Below are positions 6,629-11,402 of a DNA stretch of 11,402 bases, in pieces. Made by a program: the position numbers and the translations under genes. The notes under the pieces were generated by a model, which ran no database searches, was not told where the DNA came from, and saw only the letters and a program-made list of their open reading frames with translations. The DNA lies in NCBI GenBank assembly GCA_003511785.1, contig DOIS01000301.1, positions 1-11,402 of the forward strand, written 5' to 3'. Numbering within the stretch: position 1 is the stretch's first letter; every line of letters starts with the position of its first letter. Source of the stretch: Paracoccaceae bacterium. GTDB taxonomy: Bacteria; Pseudomonadota; Alphaproteobacteria; Rhodobacterales; Rhodobacteraceae.

Positions 6629-7534
6629 CTAGCGTGGCAGCGGGTCCTCCGGCTCGGCCATCTCGGCCAGCCAGGCGCGGAACTTGCCCAGGCTCGGATC
6701 GCGGGCGCGCGATTTCGGCCAGACCAGGTAATAGGCCCCCTCGGCCTCGACCGCTCCGCCGCAGGGCGCGATCAGCCGGCCGGTGGCCAGCTCGGTCTCG
6801 ACCAGGTAATCGGGCAGCAACGCCACCCCCAGCCCGTGCAGCGCCGCCTGGATCATGGTTGCGAATTGGTCATGGATCGTGCCGGGCAGGGGCGGCGTCA
6901 CCGTCACGCCCGCCTGCGCGAACCAGCTCTGCCAGGCCCGGGGGCGGGTCTGGATATGCATCAGCGGCAGGTCCAGCAGCCGCGCCGGATCGGCCAGCGC
7001 GCCGGTCAGGTCGGGCGCGCAGACCGGGATCATCCGCTCGTGCCGCAAGAGCAACCGCTCGGTCCCCGGCCAGTCGCCGCGCCCATAGTGGATCGCCGCG
7101 TCGAACGGGTCGTCCTGGAAATTGAACGGCACCAGCCGCGTGGCCATGTTGATCGTCACCTCCGGGTGCAGCCGCGCGAAATCGGGCAGACGCGGCATCA
7201 GCCAGCGCATCCCGAAGGCGGGCAGGATCGCCAGGTTCAGCGTGCCGGTGAGCGGCGCCACCCTGAGCCGCAGCGAGGCCCGCGCGATCTGGTCCAACGC
7301 CTGCCGGATCTCGGCCGCGTAATCCTGCGCCGCGGGGGAAAGCGCCAGCCGCTTGCGGTCGCGCAGGATCAGCTCGGCGCCCAGCTGTTTCTCCAGTGTT
7401 TGCAGTTGCCGGCTCACCGCGCTCTGGGTCAACGCCAATTCCTCGGCCACCGCCGAGGCGCTGCCCAGCCGGTCCAGCGCCTCGAGCGCGCGCAGGCTGG
7501 AGAGCGAAGGCAGGAAGCGGCGGGGCAGGGTCAT
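6629..7534 (-). CDS. LysR-family transcriptional regulator (GcvA-like), probable regulator of gcdH
   Basis: A 301-residue LysR-type regulator. The N-terminal winged helix-turn-helix covers about 8-66, with the helix-turn-helix near 24-45 (SASAVAEELALTQSAVSRQL), then a linker helix and a two-lobed effector domain from about 92 to 290. The wording PRRFLPSLSSLRALEAL, LAILPAFGMRWLMPRLPDF and FDAAIHYGRGDW places it in the GcvA-like branch. It is divergent from gcdH with a 102-base gap. LysR regulators next to glutaryl-CoA dehydrogenase genes are common in Proteobacteria and often control them, responding to a pathway intermediate; this target is inference from position. The start at 7534 has no clear ribosome site and overlaps the stop of a tiny upstream frame. 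The gene converges on phoB. Confidence 0.88.
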   Translation of the reverse strand: MTLPRRFLPSLSSLRALEALDRLGSASAVAEELALTQSAVSRQLQTLEKQLGAELILRDRKRLALSPAAQDYAAEIRQALDQIARASLRLRVAPLTGTLNLAILPAFGMRWLMPRLPDFARLHPEVTINMATRLVPFNFQDDPFDAAIHYGRGDWPGTERLLLRHERMIPVCAPDLTGALADPARLLDLPLMHIQTRPRAWQSWFAQAGVTVTPPLPGTIHDQFATMIQAALHGLGVALLPDYLVETELATGRLIAPCGGAVEAEGAYYLVWPKSRARDPSLGKFRAWLAEMAEPEDPLPR

Positions 7535-7536
7535 GT

Positions 7537-7565
7537 ATGAGTTTTTGTCATGGTTTCGTGCGAAA
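7537..7565. promoter_or_regulatory. Candidate LysR operator: two inverted repeats between lysR and gcdH
   Basis: Two palindromes lie side by side in the divergent gap. ATGA (7537-7540) and TCAT (7548-7551) flank a 7-base centre, and T7538 to A7550 fits the T-N11-A pattern of LysR boxes. Next to it TTTCG (7554-7558) and CGAAA (7561-7565) are a perfect inverted repeat around TG. The first lies 2 bases before the LysR start codon and about 85 bases before gcdH. That suits a site from which the regulator represses itself and controls gcdH. A weak gcdH promoter may follow (T tract at 7575-7580, TTAGGT at 7595-7600) but it is poor. Function is inferred from position and symmetry. Confidence 0.45.
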
Positions 7566-7636
7566 GTCCCGCTGTTTTTTCGGCCCGTGCCCCCTTAGGT
7601 AAGAGGCAACCCACGACTTCAGAGGAGGCCCAGCCC

Positions 7637-8866
7637 ATGAAAGACGCCGCACCGCGCCCCGAGATCCGCGAAAAGGACGCCCCAGACCTCGGCCGGTTCG
7701 ACTGGGAGGATCCGTTCCGCCTTGCCGACCAGCTCACCGAGGACGAGCGCATGATCGCCGCCTCGGCCCGCGCCTATGCGCAGGAGAACCTGCAAACCCG
7801 TGTCACCAAGGCCTTTGGGGAAGAGCACACCGACCCCGAGATCTTCCGCGAGATGGGCGAAATGGGCCTGCTGGGCAGCACCTTGCCCGAGCAATATGGC
7901 GGGCTGGGCGCCGGTTACGTCGCCTATGGCCTGGTCGCGCGCGAGGTCGAGCGCGTCGATTCCGGCTATCGCTCGATGATGTCGGTGCAGTCCAGCCTGG
8001 TGATCTACCCGATCTATGCCTATGGCAGCGAGGAACAGCGCGAGAAATACCTGCCCAAGCTCGCCTCGGGCGAATGGGTCGGCTGTTTCGGCCTGACCGA
8101 ACCGGATGCGGGCAGCGATCCGGCAGGGATGAAAACCCGCGCCGAAAAGACCGAGGGCGGCTATCGCCTGACCGGCTCGAAGATGTGGATCTCCAACAGC
8201 CCCATCGCCGATGTCTTCGTCGTCTGGGCCAAGTCCGAGGCGCATGGCGGCAAGATCCGCGGCTTCGTGCTGGAAAAGGGCATGAAGGGGCTCTCCGCGC
8301 CCAAGATCGAGAACAAGATGAGCCTGCGCGCCTCGATCACCGGCGAGATCGTCATGGACGGCGTCGAGGTGGGCGAGGAGGCGCTGCTGCCTCATGTCGA
8401 GGGGCTCAAGGGGCCGTTCGGCTGCCTCAACCGCGCGCGCTACGGCATCTCCTGGGGTGCCATGGGAGCGGCGGAATGTTGCTGGCACGCGGCGCGGCAA
8501 TACGGGCTCGACCGGCACCAGTTCAGGCGCCCGCTGGCCCAGACGCAGCTCTTCCAGAAGAAGCTCGCCGACATGCAGACCGAGATCGCGCTGGGGCTCC
8601 AGGCGTCCTTGCGCGTGGGCCGGCTGATGGACGAGGCCAACGCCGCGCCCGAGATGATCTCGATCGTCAAGCGCAACAATTGCGGCAAGGCGCTCGAGAT
8701 CGCGCGCAACGCCCGCGACATGCATGGCGGCAACGGAATCAGCCTGGAATTCCAGGTGATCCGACACCTGCTGAACCTCGAAACGGTGAACACCTACGAG
8801 GGCACCCATGACGTGCACGCCCTGATCCTGGGCCGCGCCCAGACCGGATTGCAGGCGTTTTTCTAA
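7637..8866 (+). CDS. gcdH: Glutaryl-CoA dehydrogenase
   Basis: FAD-dependent acyl-CoA dehydrogenase that oxidises and decarboxylates glutaryl-CoA to crotonyl-CoA, passing electrons to electron-transfer flavoprotein; it acts in lysine and tryptophan degradation. The 409 residues follow the human enzyme closely. DSGYRSMMSVQSSLV (108-122) contains Arg112, equivalent to the arginine that binds the glutaryl carboxylate. FGLTEPDAGSDP (151-162) and WISNSP (184-189) bind FAD and substrate. NTYEGTHDVHALILGRAQTG (385-404) holds the catalytic base Glu388. Together these separate it from other acyl-CoA dehydrogenases. The ATG at 7637 is chosen because AGAGGAGG (7621-7628) lies 8 bases upstream; an earlier in-frame ATG at 7550 would overlap the operator region. 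No flavoprotein or transport partner is beside it, only the divergent LysR gene. Confidence 0.96.
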   Translation: MKDAAPRPEIREKDAPDLGRFDWEDPFRLADQLTEDERMIAASARAYAQENLQTRVTKAFGEEHTDPEIFREMGEMGLLGSTLPEQYGGLGAGYVAYGLVAREVERVDSGYRSMMSVQSSLVIYPIYAYGSEEQREKYLPKLASGEWVGCFGLTEPDAGSDPAGMKTRAEKTEGGYRLTGSKMWISNSPIADVFVVWAKSEAHGGKIRGFVLEKGMKGLSAPKIENKMSLRASITGEIVMDGVEVGEEALLPHVEGLKGPFGCLNRARYGISWGAMGAAECCWHAARQYGLDRHQFRRPLAQTQLFQKKLADMQTEIALGLQASLRVGRLMDEANAAPEMISIVKRNNCGKALEIARNARDMHGGNGISLEFQVIRHLLNLETVNTYEGTHDVHALILGRAQTGLQAFF

Positions 8867-8873
8867 TCCCCCC

Positions 8874-8914
8874 AACGCCTTGTGCGGCGTTCTTTGACCG
8901 GGTCGGTCTTTTTT
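8874..8914 (+). terminator. Double-hairpin intrinsic terminator after gcdH
   Basis: Two short hairpins follow the gcdH stop. AACGCC (8874-8879) pairs with GGCGTT (8886-8891) around a 6-base loop. GACCG (8896-8900) then pairs with CGGTC (8904-8908) around GGT and is followed directly by six T (8909-8914). The second has the classical rho-independent layout, although its stem is only 5 bp. It should separate gcdH from sulP. Confidence 0.7.
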
Positions 8915-8927
8915 ACCTGTTCACGGG

Positions 8928-8955
8928 TTCACAAGCCCCACGCTTAACATATATA
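8928..8955 (+). promoter_or_regulatory. Sigma-70 type promoter for the SulP gene
   Basis: TTCACA (8928-8933) as -35 and TATATA (8950-8955) as -10 are 16 bases apart, in the only AT-rich patch of a GC-rich neighbourhood. TATAGA at 8952-8957 would be an alternative -10. The gene starts about 60 bases downstream. GTTCAC occurs twice, 8 bases apart (8919-8924 and 8927-8932), over the -35. The -10 lies inside a larger inverted repeat described separately. This is a sequence-only call. Confidence 0.5.
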
Positions 8956-8973
8956 GAAAGATGAATGTTTAAG
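8942..8973. promoter_or_regulatory. Inverted repeat around the sulP -10 region, candidate operator
   Basis: GCTTAA (8942-8947) and TTAAGC (8968-8973) form a perfect inverted repeat. With CAT (8948-8950) and ATG (8964-8966) it extends to nine pairs with one bulged T. The 13-base interior contains most of the putative -10 box. A regulator bound here could block the promoter; equally, the RNA could fold as a 5' hairpin if transcription starts earlier. No regulator is encoded next to it. Confidence 0.35.
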
Positions 8974-9014
8974 CGGCGCACCGGGGCAGGGGCGCCAGGC
9001 AAGGGACCGAGATC

Positions 9015-10763
9015 ATGCGCACCCCCCGATGGCAAAGCCTGTTTCCCGTGCTCGACTGGGGCCGCCGCTATGACCGGGGAAAATTCGCGGGCGACATGAC
9101 GGCGGCGGTGATCGTCACCATCATGCTGATCCCGCAATCGCTTGCCTATGCGCTGCTGGCCGGGCTTCCCGCCGAGGTGGGGCTTTATGCCTCGATCCTG
9201 CCGCTGGTCTTCTACGCGATCTTCGGCACCTCGCGCGCGCTGGCGGTGGGGCCGGTCGCGGTGGTCTCGCTGATGACCGCCTCGGCGCTGGCGCCGCTGG
9301 GACTGGAGAGCATGGCCGAATATGTCGCCGCCGCGGGGCTTCTGGCGCTTCTGTCCGGGGCGGTGCTGCTGGCGATGGGGGCGCTGCGGTTGGGCGTTGT
9401 TGCGAATTTCCTGTCGCACCCGGTGATCGCGGGCTTCATCACCGCCAGCGGCATCCTGATCGCGGTGAGCCAGCTCAAGCATATCCTGGGCATCGAGGCG
9501 CATGGCCACGCGCTGCCGCAAATCCTGGCCAGCCTGTGGCACAACATCGGCCAGGTGAACGGGCCGACGGTCATCGTGGGCCTGCTAGCGTTGGCGTTTT
9601 TGTTCTGGGTGCGCAAGGGCTTGGCTGGCGTTCTTCACGCGCGGCTGGGGCTGTCAAAAGACCTGGCCGGCACCATCGCGCGGATCGGGCCGATCTTTGC
9701 CGTGATCGGCACCACGCTGGCGGCCTGGGCGCTGAACCTGGCCGAACAGGGCGTGTCGGTGGTGGGCGAGGTGCCCATGGGCCTACCGCCCTTCGGCCTG
9801 CCGGTACTCGACCTGGGGCTGGTGCAGGCGCTGATCGGGCCGGCGGTGCTGATCTCGGTGATCGGCTATGTGGAAAGCGTCTCGGTGGCGCAAACGCTCG
9901 CGGCCAAGCGGCGCCAAAGGATCGAACCCAACCAGGAACTGATCGCATTGGGCGCCTCCAACGTCTCCTCGGCGCTCTCCGGCGGCTATCCGGTGACCGG
10001 GGGCTTCGCACGCTCGGTGGTGAATTTCGACGCGGGCGCGCGCACCCCGGCGGCGGGCGCCTTCACCGCCGTGGGGCTCTTGGTGGCGGCCATGTTCCTG
10101 ACGCCGCTGCTCTATTTTCTGCCCAACGCGACACTGGCCGCGACGATCATCGTCGCCGTGCTGTCGCTGGTCGATCTGGGCATCCTCAAACGCGCCTGGG
10201 GTTATTCCAAGGCCGATTTCGCCGCCGTGGCCAGCACCATCGCGCTGACCCTGGGTGTCGGCGTCGAGATCGGCGTTGCGACCGGCGTCCTTGTCTCGCT
10301 CCTGCTGTTCGTCTGGAAAACCGCGCGTCCGCATGTGGCCGAGGTGGGGCAGGTGCCCGGTTCGCAGCATTTCCGCAACATCCAGCGGCACGAGGTGGTG
10401 ACGGACCCGGCGGTTTTGACCTTGCGCATCGACGAGAGCCTGTATTTCGCGAATGCTCGGCGGATGGAGGATCTCGTGACCGCGCGGGCCCTGGATTGTC
10501 CCGAGTTGAAACATGTCGTGCTGATGTTCTCGGCGGTGAACGAGGTGGATCTTTCCGCGCTGGAATCGCTCGAGGCGATCAACCGGCGGCTGGACGATCT
10601 CGGCGTGCGGCTTCACCTGAGCGAGGTGAAGGGGCCGGTGATGGACCGGCTCAAGCGGACGCATTTCCTTGAAGAACTGACCGGCGAGGTTTTCCTGTCG
10701 CAGTATGAGGCCTTCGCCACGTTGCGGGGGAGCGATGCGGGGCGCGAAGCGGCGGCGGAGTGA
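9015..10763 (+). CDS. SulP-family anion permease with C-terminal STAS domain
   Basis: Inner-membrane anion transporter of the SulP (SLC26) family, 582 residues, a usual length. The membrane domain covers about 25-435. It holds the family signature around IPQSLAYALLAGLPAEVGLY (39-58), continuing through FGTSRALAVGP (70-80). The second signature runs about 284-348 (GYVESVSVAQ, GASNVSSALSGGYPVTGGFARSVVNFDAGARTPAAG in segments). A cytoplasmic STAS domain covers about 440-572, with VDLSAL (511-516) at the place of the conserved Asp-x-Ser motif of anti-sigma antagonists. The ATG at 9015 is supported by AAGGGA (9001-9006). SulP members carry sulfate, bicarbonate, dicarboxylates or other anions, and no neighbour (carbonic anhydrase, cys gene) shows which. 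It appears to be transcribed alone. Confidence 0.93.
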   Translation: MRTPRWQSLFPVLDWGRRYDRGKFAGDMTAAVIVTIMLIPQSLAYALLAGLPAEVGLYASILPLVFYAIFGTSRALAVGPVAVVSLMTASALAPLGLESMAEYVAAAGLLALLSGAVLLAMGALRLGVVANFLSHPVIAGFITASGILIAVSQLKHILGIEAHGHALPQILASLWHNIGQVNGPTVIVGLLALAFLFWVRKGLAGVLHARLGLSKDLAGTIARIGPIFAVIGTTLAAWALNLAEQGVSVVGEVPMGLPPFGLPVLDLGLVQALIGPAVLISVIGYVESVSVAQTLAAKRRQRIEPNQELIALGASNVSSALSGGYPVTGGFARSVVNFDAGARTPAAGAFTAVGLLVAAMFLTPLLYFLPNATLAATIIVAVLSLVDLGILKRAWGYSKADFAAVASTIALTLGVGVEIGVATGVLVSLLLFVWKTARPHVAEVGQVPGSQHFRNIQRHEVVTDPAVLTLRIDESLYFANARRMEDLVTARALDCPELKHVVLMFSAVNEVDLSALESLEAINRRLDDLGVRLHLSEVKGPVMDRLKRTHFLEELTGEVFLSQYEAFATLRGSDAGREAAAE

Positions 10764-10777
10764 TCCGGTCCGCCGCC
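10751..10777 (+). terminator. Perfect 9-bp hairpin spanning the sulP stop codon
   Basis: GGCGGCGGA (10751-10759) and TCCGCCGCC (10769-10777) are perfect inverted repeats, and the TGA stop (10761-10763) lies in the 9-base loop. The stem is very GC-rich but no T tract follows on either strand. It could stop polymerase weakly, act with Rho, or stabilise the mRNA 3' end. It lies between the convergent sulP and tesB genes. Confidence 0.4.
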
Positions 10778-10780
10778 ACC

Positions 10781-10820
10781 CTAAAACAGTATAACGTGAA
10801 TTATGTAAAAAGTATTAAGG
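10781..10820. other. AT-rich island between convergent sulP and tesB
   Basis: About 40 bases of markedly AT-rich sequence stand out from the GC-rich surroundings. ATAA (10792-10795) and TTAT are separated by 6 bases as a small inverted repeat. No promoter with good spacing, no terminator with a T tract and no protein family signal was found. Its role is unknown. Confidence 0.3.
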
Positions 10821-10880
10821 CTGCGTGCGCGATGTGCCGCTCAAATTCTTCCATTCCATCAATGACCTGCCGCGCGAGGT

Positions 10881-11402
10881 TCATCCCCGTGGCTTGACCG
10901 GCCGCATCAACCCTTCCTGTGCCACACTGGCCACCAGCCGACCTTGCGCGTCGAAGATTGATCCCCGGTTAAACCCCCGCGCGCCACCGGTGAACGGCGC
11001 GTCCATCGTGTAAAGATGCCAGTTCGCGAAATTCAGCGGCCCGTGCAGCCAGAGCGCGTGATCCAGGCTCGCCTTCATCACCTCGCCGCGCCGGAACCAG
11101 GTCAGCCCATGCGGACGCAGCGACGATCCCAGAAGCGCCATGTCAGAGGCATAGGCCAGCAGGATGTGCTGCACCTGCGCCGGTCGGCCGACCGCGCCCG
11201 CCATGCGGAACCAGATATGGTTGCGATCGTCGGCGCGCACGGGCTCGAACAGGTCGAGCGGGTCCACCTCGCGGATCTCGATCGGCCCGGGGCGCAGGAA
11301 ATCGGCGCGCATCGCCTCCGGCAGTCGGTCGGCCACCGCGTGCAGCCGGCCGGCGCGGCTGTCCAGTCCCTCGGGGCCCGGCACATCGGGCATGGTGTGC
11401 TG
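10881..11402 (-). CDS. tesB: Acyl-CoA thioesterase II (TesB), C-terminal part
   Basis: Hydrolyses acyl-CoA to free fatty acid and CoA. About 173 C-terminal residues are visible; the frame runs open off the window edge. The methionine at 11393 is internal, because codons before it give QHT and family members have a similar QH-x-x-MP segment at this point. The fragment contains the second hotdog half: HILLAYASDMALLGSSLRPHG, VMKASLDHALWLHGPL, NFANWHLYTMDAPF, RGFNRGSIFDAQGRLVASVAQEGLMRP, written here in segments. The Asp of SLDHA and the Gln of AQEG correspond to two of the catalytic residues described for E. coli TesB. The N-terminal half is outside the window. It converges on sulP with a 117-base gap. 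Confidence 0.93.
   Translation of the reverse strand, partial: QHTMPDVPGPEGLDSRAGRLHAVADRLPEAMRADFLRPGPIEIREVDPLDLFEPVRADDRNHIWFRMAGAVGRPAQVQHILLAYASDMALLGSSLRPHGLTWFRRGEVMKASLDHALWLHGPLNFANWHLYTMDAPFTGGARGFNRGSIFDAQGRLVASVAQEGLMRPVKPRG

Noticed and set aside
6521..7540. 339-codon plus-strand frame opposite the LysR gene
   Set aside because: Antisense shadow; biased Arg, Gln, Pro composition and no family resemblance.
7550..7636. N-terminal extension of glutaryl-CoA dehydrogenase from an ATG at 7550
   Set aside because: It would run through the divergent promoter region and has no ribosome site, while AGAGGAGG sits at ideal distance from the ATG at 7637.
8917..8934. Pho box-like GTTCAC repeats upstream of sulP
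   Set aside because: The repeat period is 8 bases, not 11, and the half-sites do not match CTGTCAT well.
9536..10672. 378-codon plus-strand frame inside the SulP gene
   Set aside because: Out-of-frame shadow of a confident transporter gene, with Arg and Gly rich low-complexity sequence.
10825..11013. 62-codon plus-strand frame after sulP
   Set aside because: Most of it is antisense to the conserved C-terminus of TesB, and no ribosome site or family match is visible.
1..11402. Search by eye for tRNA or rRNA genes, CRISPR arrays, transposases or terminal repeats of mobile elements
   Set aside because: None seen; the coding style appears uniform throughout and gene borders are clean, so there is no sign of an inserted element.

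Overview
The window is a high-GC stretch of what looks like an alphaproteobacterial chromosome, most likely of the order Rhodobacterales. The evidence is the gene order phoR-pstSCAB-phoU-phoB, the long PstC and PstA permeases with N-terminal extensions, the style of the PstS protein, and an intergenic hairpin element of a kind I remember from that group. This assignment rests on recalled family patterns; no search was run. All recognisable genes fall into known families and no mobile element, CRISPR array, tRNA or rRNA was seen. There is no gene-free stretch longer than 300 bases.

Layout. Positions 1-197 are the 3' end of the phosphate sensor kinase gene phoR. A three-repeat Pho box (216-244) then precedes a tightly packed plus-strand operon: pstS (323-1363), pstC (1459-2931), pstA (2928-4259), pstB (4284-5084), phoU (5099-5800) and phoB (5817-6509). 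These encode the periplasmic phosphate-binding protein, the two membrane channel subunits, the ATPase, the signalling/regulatory protein and the response regulator. Together with PhoR they form a full sensing and uptake module: PhoR and PhoB switch on transport under phosphate limitation, PstSCAB imports phosphate, and PhoU links the transporter's state to PhoR. The Pho box lies in the phoR-pstS gap, so PhoB should activate its own operon.

The operon ends at a convergent junction containing a perfect hairpin and a repeat-like tail (6556-6606). On the minus strand follows a LysR-family regulator (6629-7534), transcribed divergently from gcdH (7637-8866), which encodes glutaryl-CoA dehydrogenase of lysine and tryptophan catabolism. 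The 102-base gap between them carries two inverted repeats that are candidate operators. A double hairpin with a T tract ends gcdH.

A promoter inside an AT-rich island drives a SulP-family anion permease with a C-terminal STAS domain (9015-10763); its substrate cannot be told from sequence. Last, on the minus strand and cut by the window edge, is the C-terminal part of an acyl-CoA thioesterase II (tesB, 10881-11402). The most interesting material is regulatory and structural: the triple Pho box, the paired periplasmic insertions in both phosphate permease subunits, and the operator-like palindromes at lysR-gcdH and upstream of sulP. I do not see a clearly novel system.
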